Part shown: positions 1 through 5,840 of the stretch, piece by piece
How the letters are laid out: the number at the start of each line of letters is the position of its first letter
How positions within the stretch are numbered: position 1 is the stretch's first letter
From: Gammaproteobacteria bacterium
GTDB taxonomy: Bacteria > Pseudomonadota > Gammaproteobacteria > Acidiferrobacterales > SZUA-150
DNA length: 7,147 bases
Direction of reading: 5' to 3'
Assembly (NCBI GenBank): GCA_029880755.1
Contig: JAOUNW010000102.1
Coordinates: 1 to 7,147, forward strand
The notes under the pieces: model-generated
The model's input: only the letters and a program-made list of their open reading frames with translations
What the model was told of the DNA's origin: nothing
The model's database searches: none
Made by a program: the position numbers and the translations under genes

Positions 1-137
1 AACCCTATGTTTATATTGAATAATTCAGATGACAGGCTAAATCCGGCAAACGCCTTCTCTTGAGGTCAATCCAGGATCACGGTAACGTACCAACCAGAAT
101 GATCAACCTACAACAATGCGTTGAATTAGCACTACAA

Positions 138-143
138 AAGGGA
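138..143 (+). promoter_or_regulatory. Ribosome binding site for acs (GTG start)
   Basis: AAGGGA lies six bases before the GTG at 150. No in-frame ATG offers a better start, and the predicted N-terminus begins like other Acs proteins of this subgroup, so this site supports the unusual GTG start. Confidence 0.6.
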
Positions 144-149
144 TAGGCC

Positions 150-2117
150 GTGACACAAGAAAACATCGAATCCATTCTTACCGAAGATCGTATTTTTGCC
201 CCGAGTGAGGCGTTCCGAAGCAAGGCCCGCATAAATAACCGCGCCGATTACGATGCCCTGCGCGCCCGGGCCGAAAAAGACCACGAGGGATTCTGGGCGG
301 AACTGGCAAAATCAGAAATCGATTGGCACAAACCGTTTACCAAGACATTGGATAGCTCCCGGGCACCCCATTTCTCCTGGTTTACCGATGGCGAGCTGAA
401 TATTTCCTACAACTGCATTGACCGTCACCTCAAAGACAAAGGTGACAAAACTGCAATTATCTTTGAGGGAGAAAAAGGCGACACCCGCCGAATCACTTAC
501 AAGGAATTACACAAGAATGTTTGTCAGTTTGCTAATGCCCTGAAAGCCAAAGGCATTAAAAAGGGCGATCGTGTTGTTATTTACATGCCCATGGTACCGG
601 AAGCTGCCGTGGCCATGCATGCCTGCGCCCGCATCGGCGCGGTTCATTCTGTTGTGTTCGGTGGCTTTTCCGCTGAATCATTAAAAGACCGAATTGAAGA
701 TGCCGGAGCCAGGGCCTTGATTACCGCCGATGGCGGCACCCGTGGCGGCAAGGTTGTGCCACTGAAGGCCGCTTGCGACGAGGCATTGGGAAAGGGCTGC
801 AAAACCATTGAAACAGTGTTTGTCTTGAAGCGTGCCGGCAACGATGTCGCCATGAAAAACGGCCGCGACATCTGGTGGTCTGATGCCACCAAAGGACAGG
901 CGGAAACCTGCGAGCCTGAATGGGTAAATAGTGAACACCCTCTGTTCCTTTTATACACTTCGGGCTCCACCGGCAAACCCAAGGGCATCCAGCATTCAAC
1001 GGGCGGTTATTTGTTGGGCACTATTGTGACAATGAATTGGGTATTTGATATTCAAGAAAATGATATCTACTGGTGCACCGCCGATGTCGGCTGGATTACT
1101 GGTCATAGCTATGTGGCTTATGGGCCACTTGCCGTTGGCGGCACTGCCCTGATGTACGAAGGCGCGCCGGTAATACCTGATGCTGGCCGTTTTTGGAAGA
1201 TCTGCCAAGACCATAAAGTAACGATTTTTTATACTGCGCCAACGGCCATTCGCGCCTTGATGAAGGCTGGCGATGATTATCCCAATAAGTATGATTTATC
1301 TTCCATTCGCTTACTCGGAACCGTCGGTGAACCCATTAATCCGGAAGCCTGGATCTGGTACCACGAAGTCATTGGTAAAGAGCGTTGTCCCATCGTTGAC
1401 ACCTGGTGGCAAACAGAAACCGGTGCCAACGTGATTGCACCGGTACCGGGCGCAGTAGACACCAAGCCCGGCTCCTGCACCATTCCCTTGCCAGGCATGG
1501 CAGTGGACGTAGTAGACGACGCTGGCAATAGCATTTCGACGCCGGACAGAGGAGGCTATCTGGTTATCCGCAAACCCTGGCCGTTTATGTTGCGCACCAT
1601 TTGGGGAGACGACCAGCGCTATATTGATACCTACTGGGGAAAATTCAACAATCGCTATTATGTCGCCGGCGATAGCTGCCGCCGCGACAAGGACGGTTAC
1701 TTCTGGATCATGGGCCGCATCGATGACGTATTGAATGTTTCCGGTCACCGCCTCGGTACCATGGAAGTGGAGTCGGCATTAGTGGCACACGAGCGCGTGG
1801 CAGAAGCTGCGGTGGTTGGCCGGCCCGACGACATCAAGGGCGAAGCCATCTTTGCCTTCGTCGTGATTAGGGGTCCACGCCCCCAAGGCAGTGAAGCCGA
1901 CAAACTAACCAAGGAATTGCGCGACTGGGTGGCCAAAGAAATCGGCCCCATCGCCAAACCCGACGACATTCGTTATGCCGATAACCTGCCCAAGACACGT
2001 TCAGGAAAAATTATGCGCCGGTTGCTGCGCACTATTGCTAAAGGGGAGGAAATCACTCAGGATATCTCGACACTGGAGAACGAAGACATTGTCAAACAAC
2101 TGCAAGGTGAAATGTAA
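150..2117 (+). CDS. acs: Acetyl-CoA synthetase, AMP-forming
   Basis: This cytoplasmic enzyme activates acetate with ATP to acetyl-AMP and then forms acetyl-CoA. It is 655 residues long, against about 652 for E. coli Acs, so it is full length. Visible motifs are the phosphate-binding loop [11 protein letters not shown] (269-279), WWQTET (419-424), the ribose-binding Asp508 in the GD motif, the hinge and A8 region [16 protein letters not shown] (522-537), and [11 protein letters not shown] (614-624). Lys620 in that last motif is the catalytic lysine that is acetylated in Salmonella Acs. The acetate pocket aligns without gaps to Salmonella Val310, Thr311, Val386 and Trp414 as Ile316, Thr317, Val392 and Trp420. 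The tryptophan argues for acetate over longer acids. Translation starts at GTG with a good Shine-Dalgarno site. The gene stands alone, with the next gene 280 bp downstream, and no clear terminator hairpin follows it. Propionyl-CoA synthetase is the main alternative and is unlikely. Confidence 0.97.
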   Translation: MTQENIESILTEDRIFAPSEAFRSKARINNRADYDALRARAEKDHEGFWAELAKSEIDWHKPFTKTLDSSRAPHFSWFTDGELNISYNCIDRHLKDKGDKTAIIFEGEKGDTRRITYKELHKNVCQFANALKAKGIKKGDRVVIYMPMVPEAAVAMHACARIGAVHSVVFGGFSAESLKDRIEDAGARALITADGGTRGGKVVPLKAACDEALGKGCKTIETVFVLKRAGNDVAMKNGRDIWWSDATKGQAETCEPEWVNSEHPLFLLYTSGSTGKPKGIQHSTGGYLLGTIVTMNWVFDIQENDIYWCTADVGWITGHSYVAYGPLAVGGTALMYEGAPVIPDAGRFWKICQDHKVTIFYTAPTAIRALMKAGDDYPNKYDLSSIRLLGTVGEPINPEAWIWYHEVIGKERCPIVDTWWQTETGANVIAPVPGAVDTKPGSCTIPLPGMAVDVVDDAGNSISTPDRGGYLVIRKPWPFMLRTIWGDDQRYIDTYWGKFNNRYYVAGDSCRRDKDGYFWIMGRIDDVLNVSGHRLGTMEVESALVAHERVAEAAVVGRPDDIKGEAIFAFVVIRGPRPQGSEADKLTKELRDWVAKEIGPIAKPDDIRYADNLPKTRSGKIMRRLLRTIAKGEEITQDISTLENEDIVKQLQGEM

Positions 2118-2173
2118 AACCCTGGCGTGAATATCGTTAACTATCAGATAAGATCGGACAGCTAATTTATTTT

Positions 2174-2201
2174 TTGACAGACAACATACACTTATTATTT
2201 T
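2174..2201 (+). promoter_or_regulatory. Possible sigma-70 promoter, distal, for the FNR-like gene
   Basis: A perfect -35 hexamer TTGACA (2174-2179) is followed after 16 bp by TATTTT (2196-2201), which matches four of six -10 positions. Transcription from here would give a leader of about 190 nt before the ATG at 2398 and would run through the FNR box at 2302-2315. The -10 is weak and the region is AT-rich, so a chance match is quite possible. Confidence 0.25.
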
Positions 2202-2301
2202 CTTACCATATCAGGCCACCAGACCAGCCGCTGCATTGCGCGCCACTAAGGATTCTGTCATTCTTTTCCGACTAAAAGACTCAGGTTTCTCATAAGTAAA
2301 A

Positions 2302-2315
2302 TTGATCAATATCAA
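2302..2315 (+). promoter_or_regulatory. FNR/ANR box (perfect consensus)
   Basis: TTGATCAATATCAA matches the FNR consensus TTGAT-N4-ATCAA at all ten specified positions. Its centre, 2308.5, lies about 90 bp before the start codon of the FNR-like gene, whose recognition helix keeps the residues that read TTGAT. This suggests that the regulator controls its own gene. The nearest candidate -10 elements downstream are TATGCT (2344-2349) and TATAGT (2359-2364). Confidence 0.8.
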
Positions 2316-2358
2316 TTACAAATCCCGCCCGGGAAAGTAGGTTTATGCTAAAGTTATC

Positions 2359-2364
2359 TATAGT
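2359..2364 (+). promoter_or_regulatory. Candidate -10 element of an FNR-dependent promoter
   Basis: TATAGT matches five of six -10 bases. Transcription would begin near 2370-2371, which puts the FNR box centre near -61.5 to -62.5, a known position for class I FNR activation. No good -35 hexamer lies 16-18 bp upstream, as is common for activator-dependent promoters. The competing TATGCT (2344-2349) would put the box near -47.5, which fits known activation positions less well. Confidence 0.35.
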
Positions 2365-2397
2365 TGATTTTAATTATTTTTCTGGATTAATACCGGC

Positions 2398-3138
2398 ATG
2401 AACAATTTATCTGTAGCAAAAATTAATACGGCAAAGCAAAAGCAATGTGAAACTTGTGATCTGGGCTATTTATGCTTCCCCGAAGCCGGGGCCAGTCCCG
2501 ATTACCTGAAGAACACAGTGCAACGGGACAGGACCTATAAGCGTGGTGAAACAGTCTTCCGGGCGGGAGAGACTATGAGGTCTCTCTACGGGATTTGCGC
2601 AGGGTCAGTCAAAACGTCGACGATAAACAGTGACGGCACAAGCCAAATCACTGGCTTCCATTTTGTCGGAGACATATTGGGCATGGACGCATTAAACGGC
2701 AAACAATATCTCTATGATGCAGTGGCACTGGAACCTGTCAGGATTCGTGAAATTTCCTATGATCGCCTGAAGAAACTTGCAGGAGAGAATCCTGATATAC
2801 AGGAGTCCCTGACCCGACTCATGAGTAACCAGCTTGCCTTTGATTATCAGTTGTTGATGCCTATGGTTGGAAAAAAATCGGCGGCCCAGCAGCTGGCTTC
2901 TTACATTCACGCATTGGCCCAGCGCTTCCAACAACGCAACATGCCCGATACAGAATTCCGTTTGACTATGTCGCGCAACGACATTGCCAACTATCTTGGC
3001 CTCGCCAAAGAAACTATTAGCCGCTTGTTTTCCCGTTTTGAAGAAGAGGGTCTGGTAACATCTCATGCAAAATATATATCAATTGCAGACCCGGACAAAC
3101 TGGCCTCTCTAGCTGTCCTTGGCGATCCCTCCCCGTAA
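2398..3138 (+). CDS. Crp/FNR-family transcriptional regulator with an incomplete cysteine set
   Basis: This is a cytoplasmic DNA-binding regulator of 246 residues, close to E. coli FNR at 250. In order it has an N-terminal cysteine cluster C17-x2-C20-x5-C26, a cyclic-nucleotide-type beta-roll (about 45-135), a dimer helix (about 133-158, with Asp149 matching E. coli Asp154) and a C-terminal winged helix-turn-helix. The recognition helix KETISRLF (204-211) keeps Glu205, Ser208 and Arg209, equivalent to FNR Glu209, Ser212 and Arg213, so TTGAT half-sites are the expected target. In E. coli a [4Fe-4S] cluster held by Cys20, 23, 29 and 122 senses oxygen. Here the Cys122 position is Arg117 (CGT). 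The only other cysteine is Cys67, aligned to E. coli Arg72. A cluster with a non-cysteine fourth ligand, or altered sensing, is therefore possible. No strong Shine-Dalgarno site precedes the ATG. A perfect FNR box lies upstream. The family is certain; the signal sensed is not. Confidence 0.92.
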   Translation: MNNLSVAKINTAKQKQCETCDLGYLCFPEAGASPDYLKNTVQRDRTYKRGETVFRAGETMRSLYGICAGSVKTSTINSDGTSQITGFHFVGDILGMDALNGKQYLYDAVALEPVRIREISYDRLKKLAGENPDIQESLTRLMSNQLAFDYQLLMPMVGKKSAAQQLASYIHALAQRFQQRNMPDTEFRLTMSRNDIANYLGLAKETISRLFSRFEEEGLVTSHAKYISIADPDKLASLAVLGDPSP

Positions 3139-3158
3139 GCTGCTGATTATCTTTAATA

Positions 3159-3764
3159 TCACATCTTCTTAACTGATCGCACTATCACCTGCACGGCAGA
3201 ACGCAGGACGATAGTTGCGATCATGAGGCCAATCAAGATATCTGGCCAAATGGTATGAGTTAATCCCACCCCTACCGCTGCAATTAACACGCCGACATTA
3301 GCAATAATGTCATTGCGCGAACACAACCAGACAGAATGCATGTTGATATCATCCGCACGGTGCCGGCTCAATAACATCAAGCAAATCACATTGGCCAATA
3401 ATGCTAATAGGCCGACAACTCCTATGGCCTCTGGAATAGGGACAACAGGGACTGTAATCTTGTATATCGCCTCACCGTAAACAAACAACGCTGAGGCCAG
3501 CATAATCGATCCCTTTAACAGTGCCGAACGGGCCTTCCATAAATCACCGCGAGTCAACACATATATACTAAAACCATAGATCAGTGCATCACCCAACATA
3601 TCAAGGGAATCTGCCAGAAGCGCTGTTGAATTGGCCAATATACCTGCCACTATCTCGACTACAAACATAACAGCATTGATTGCCAACACCCATTTCAATA
3701 CCCGGCGCTGGCGCTCGTGAAGCACACTTATGTCACAAACATCATGATCACAACATTCCTGCAT
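3159..3764 (-). CDS. Short cation diffusion facilitator (CDF) transporter without a C-terminal domain
   Basis: This is a predicted inner-membrane metal transporter of 201 residues. Six hydrophobic segments are visible at about 25-43, 48-70, 82-104, 112-132, 150-168 and 173-195. Segment two carries ADSLDMLGDA (Asp52, Asp55, Asp59), the CDF metal-site region. Segment five carries SVWLCSRNDIIAN, where Asp152 aligns with YiiP Asp157 and Cys148 takes the place of His153. The protein stops right after segment six, so the cytoplasmic metal-sensing domain of longer CDFs is absent. CDF proteins of this short kind exist. The N-terminus MQECCDHDVC is rich in possible metal ligands. I chose the ATG at 3764 over a TTG at 3821 because the shorter form begins like relatives, although neither start has a clear Shine-Dalgarno site. 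Zn, Cd, Co or Fe export is the family expectation; the actual metal cannot be read from the sequence. It converges with the FNR-like gene. Confidence 0.85.
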   Translation of the reverse strand: MQECCDHDVCDISVLHERQRRVLKWVLAINAVMFVVEIVAGILANSTALLADSLDMLGDALIYGFSIYVLTRGDLWKARSALLKGSIMLASALFVYGEAIYKITVPVVPIPEAIGVVGLLALLANVICLMLLSRHRADDINMHSVWLCSRNDIIANVGVLIAAVGVGLTHTIWPDILIGLMIATIVLRSAVQVIVRSVKKM

Positions 3765-3817
3765 ATAATGGGATTTTGTCGTTGTAGCGAAATACTGCCT
3801 AAGACTATACCAGCTTC

Positions 3818-4147
3818 TCAATCATCAGCGTTATTCTGAAGATTGATATATCTGGCCAAAGCGGCAAATGCCTGTGGCTCCAGATCATTGAATTCTATGA
3901 CAGTGCCATGGGTAGTTACGCGCTTGACCACACCTGGTAAATGAAAGGGCCGGATGCCGTCGGTAACCGGCAAATCAATGGTAATATCTACCGGTGTATC
4001 ATGCGTGAGCTGAGCCCAGCCCACTTCGATCAAAGCTGACTCCAGGCTAATGTCATGCAGCTTACACATCTTGAAACTTCTGCCCTGGCTGAGCATGACT
4101 TCCTGCGATGTGATTTTTCGTGCATTGTGGCGGCGATTTTCAGTCAT
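3818..4147 (-). CDS. PilZ-domain protein, putative cyclic-di-GMP receptor
   Basis: This small cytoplasmic protein of 109 residues consists almost wholly of one PilZ domain. The cyclic-di-GMP-binding RxxxR motif is present as Arg6-His-Asn-Ala-Arg10. The second motif, normally (D/N)xSxxG, reads DISLES (32-37), with serine in place of the final glycine. The beta-barrel part follows, and VVKRV...GTVIEFNDL (about 73-89) is typical of the family. The ATG at 4147 is preferred: AGAGAG lies about ten bases upstream, and a TATAAT at 4178-4173 predicts transcription starting near 4166, downstream of the alternative GTG at 4168. PilZ proteins change motility, polysaccharide or pilus output when they bind cyclic-di-GMP. 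Its partner is unknown. A GGDEF-EAL gene lies about 1.7 kb upstream on the same strand. Ligand binding is likely but is weakened by the serine substitution. Confidence 0.85.
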   Translation of the reverse strand: MTENRRHNARKITSQEVMLSQGRSFKMCKLHDISLESALIEVGWAQLTHDTPVDITIDLPVTDGIRPFHLPGVVKRVTTHGTVIEFNDLEPQAFAALARYINLQNNADD

Positions 4148-4172
4148 ACAATAGCTCTCTAGCCCCACTATT

Positions 4173-4178
4173 ATTATA
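4173..4178 (-). promoter_or_regulatory. Candidate -10 element for the PilZ gene
   Basis: On the minus strand this reads TATAAT, a perfect -10 hexamer. The predicted start near 4166 leaves a leader of about 20 nt before the ATG at 4147. No recognisable -35 lies 16-18 bp upstream. The surrounding gap between the osmC-like and PilZ genes is AT-rich, so chance matches are easy. Confidence 0.4.
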
Positions 4179-4224
4179 ATTCAATTTTACGCTTCATTTT
4201 ACCCAGTAGATTTGTCGGAATTTA

Positions 4225-4683
4225 TTAACTTTGTGTAAACAAGGTCTTTCCATCGGAAGATATTGAAACTGAAACCGGTATACCCTGGCGCACGCTGGCG
4301 GTCACGATACAAAATTGCTCAAACAAACCAAAACAACGATCCATGCGACCGTTGTTCGAGATTGTCGCTGGCAATTCTATCTCGACGTCAACTTTGCTAA
4401 CCCTTAGCCGTTTCTCTTCATTGCGCACCAGCCTGGTACGAGCGACGGTTTTCATTCCATTGCTCGCAATCCTGGCCTTGTTTAAACACATAATCAAACT
4501 TGCGCTAAGACAATTTGCTATCGCTGCCGCAAGTATGCGCGAGGCATTGGGACCTTGTTGAGTTCCCAGGGGCTCTGGTTCATCCAGCAACAAATCCGGT
4601 ACATTCTCCAGGCCAAACTTCACATTAAACTCATAACCCTGAATATGAGTAAGCTCTACAACTATCTCTGATTCTAGCGCCAT
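4225..4683 (-). CDS. OsmC/Ohr-family protein
   Basis: This predicted cytoplasmic protein has 152 residues, a normal length for the family. OsmC and Ohr proteins reduce organic and inorganic peroxides with a pair of cysteines on a dimer interface. Both family cysteines are visible: Cys58 in the helix motif AAAIANCLSASLIMC, and Cys125 in FEQFCIVTASVRQGIPV. They correspond to E. coli OsmC Cys59 and Cys125. GPNASR (44-49) just before the first helix is also typical. Extra cysteines occur at 66 and 117. The ATG has AGGA about eight bases upstream. The 62-bp gap before it contains a phased direct repeat that probably regulates it. It lies downstream of the DUF2279 gene and upstream of the PilZ gene. 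Peroxide reduction is the family expectation; the true substrate and the electron donor are not evident. Confidence 0.9.
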   Translation of the reverse strand: MALESEIVVELTHIQGYEFNVKFGLENVPDLLLDEPEPLGTQQGPNASRILAAAIANCLSASLIMCLNKARIASNGMKTVARTRLVRNEEKRLRVSKVDVEIELPATISNNGRMDRCFGLFEQFCIVTASVRQGIPVSVSISSDGKTLFTQS

Positions 4684-4695
4684 CTGGATTTCCTG

Positions 4696-4728
4696 ATACC
4701 TTTAATAAGGTGAAATATACCTTTAATA
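4696..4728. repeat. Phased 12-bp direct repeat upstream of the osmC-like gene (likely operator)
   Basis: ATACCTTTAATA occurs at 4696-4707 and again at 4717-4728, with no mismatch and a 21-bp period equal to two DNA turns. Within it ACCTT (4698-4702), AAGGT (4707-4711) and ACCTT (4719-4723) form alternating inverted half-sites. On the minus strand a possible -10, TATATT (4719-4714), lies between the copies. One copy would then fall in the spacer and the other near or just past the start of transcription, a layout more like repression than activation. No known regulator is recognised from the motif. Confidence 0.6.
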
Positions 4729-4745
4729 CAACATACGCTAAACAA

Positions 4746-5696
4746 CTATAATCCTTTGTCCGCCAACGCTGCTGTACCTGGAATCTGTACATATTCGAAA
4801 ATATTTCGAGAAATCACTCTCGCGCGCGAAGATTGTCGGTCTCCCCGAAAGACGCTGCTATCCAGTATCTGTGACACGTTGAGAGAGAGCCCGTAAAATA
4901 TCTTGCGTTCCCGGTCCAATAAAGAACCATCATCCGGCTCATAGCCCCGGGAACCGTAACCCACTGCCAACTCAAGATATTGGAGAAACTTGCTTGACCG
5001 TAATGCCGGTACGCCGCTGGCCTTGAGTATAAACAGATACGTCTGACCTGAATAATCTGATACGGGATCACGTTCATTTAGCTCCCTAGCATCTCTCGAG
5101 CGCCTGTATTGCACCCTAAAATCAAACAAATCATCCAATTTCTGATTATTTTCTAAAACAACAGCCATCCCGACACCCAATATATTCATTATTAAGTCTT
5201 CGCGACTAAATCCATATTCCTGGGCAAACCCGTCAAACAGTTCTACTCCCAACAAGGTTGAGCCAGCAACAATCGCTCCTAGATTGGCTGCATGATTCCG
5301 GTCATGCCCTGCCCATTCAAATCCACGCGTCATCAACCGGGTTGTTACATAAGCGGAATAAGCATGCCCCAGTTTATCCGCGCCGCCGGCATAAGACTCT
5401 TCCTGAAACCAAAGCTCGTCTGCAACATTAAACTCACCATCGTTTGCTTTCCACCAGTTAGTATAACCGTATGCCGCATAACTAAGCGCTGTACCCCAAA
5501 TAATCCATCGGGTACGCCGTGCAGTCTGTTCCAAATCTGTTTCATTCACCCCTTCGTACGTTTCCATCGCCGGCTGTCTCGTGTCATTCTCCTGCGCATA
5601 ACTGTTGACCGGTATATGCAAACCTACCAGAAAAAGGCTGATACTCAGCACAGTTATACCGAGAGATATCAAGAAACAGGGTCGTACAACAGACAT
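4746..5696 (-). CDS. DUF2279 (YfiM-like) exported protein
   Basis: I recognise the DUF2279 family, which has no established biochemical role. The protein has 316 residues if it starts at the ATG at 5696. That start has TAGGT about ten bases upstream and leads straight into a signal peptide: Arg5, a hydrophobic stretch at about 8-26, and a probable cleavage site after SYA (32-34). An ATG at 5720 and a TTG at 5753 would only lengthen the N-terminus. After the signal come a hydrophobic helix (about 64-80) and the conserved core: DKLGHAYSAY (107-116), VELFDGF (151-157) and YGFSREDLIMN (161-171). E. coli YfiM is only about 107 residues, so this is a longer version with an additional region after about residue 200, including the beta-like stretch near 236-250. 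No lipobox is seen, so it is probably periplasmic or outer-membrane associated. It precedes the osmC-like gene by 62 bp. Confidence 0.75.
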   Translation of the reverse strand: MSVVRPCFLISLGITVLSISLFLVGLHIPVNSYAQENDTRQPAMETYEGVNETDLEQTARRTRWIIWGTALSYAAYGYTNWWKANDGEFNVADELWFQEESYAGGADKLGHAYSAYVTTRLMTRGFEWAGHDRNHAANLGAIVAGSTLLGVELFDGFAQEYGFSREDLIMNILGVGMAVVLENNQKLDDLFDFRVQYRRSRDARELNERDPVSDYSGQTYLFILKASGVPALRSSKFLQYLELAVGYGSRGYEPDDGSLLDRERKIFYGLSLNVSQILDSSVFRGDRQSSRARVISRNIFEYVQIPGTAALADKGL

Positions 5697-5764
5697 GGAA
5701 CAATACCTAGCTTCTGGCATGATAATCCGCGTGTTCCTAATCGGGAAATCCAAATACTCAGTGG

Positions 5765-5780
5765 TAATATTACTATATTA
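5765..5780. repeat. AT-rich inverted repeat upstream of the DUF2279 gene
   Basis: TAATAT (5765-5770) and ATATTA (5775-5780) are perfect 6-bp arms around a 4-bp loop in the 144-bp gap between the GGDEF-EAL stop and the DUF2279 start. On the minus strand it includes TATAGT (5777-5772), a possible -10 with no good -35. It could be an operator or part of a promoter. It lacks the GC-rich stem of an intrinsic terminator. Confidence 0.3.
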
Positions 5781-5840
5781 TCGGGGACACTAAAAAGAAA
5801 AGAAATACTTGTTCCGAAGTAGAATATATCCAGGACCAGT

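Noticed and set aside
1311..1748. A 145-codon open frame on the - strand inside acs, with other shorter ones nearby
   Set aside because: These are shadows of the strongly conserved acs frame and have no domain or plausible ribosome site.
2118..2173. The region after acs, checked for an intrinsic terminator
   Set aside because: A short T-run is present near 2168-2175, but I see no stable hairpin before it.
3139..3158. The convergent gap between the FNR-like and CDF genes, checked for a bidirectional terminator
   Set aside because: Only 20 bp are available and no GC-rich stem is present here or in the flanking bases.
3765..3821. TTG start for the CDF gene at 3821, overlapping the PilZ stop by four bases (TTGA), which would suggest translational coupling
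   Set aside because: There is no Shine-Dalgarno site, the added 19 residues do not resemble relatives, and the ATG at 3764 gives a typical short-CDF N-terminus. It is not fully excluded.
4148..4168. GTG start at 4168 for the PilZ gene
   Set aside because: The predicted transcript would begin near 4166, and the ATG at 4147 has a better ribosome site and a typical start just before RRHNAR.
4231..4246. Imperfect inverted repeat (CTTTGT / ACAAGG) near the end of the osmC-like gene, considered as a terminator
   Set aside because: The stem is short with a mismatch, lies within coding sequence, and is not followed by a clear T-tract.
5292..5822. A 176-codon open frame on the + strand opposite the DUF2279 gene
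   Set aside because: It runs antisense to a gene with a signal peptide and conserved family motifs, and its own translation shows no recognisable domain.
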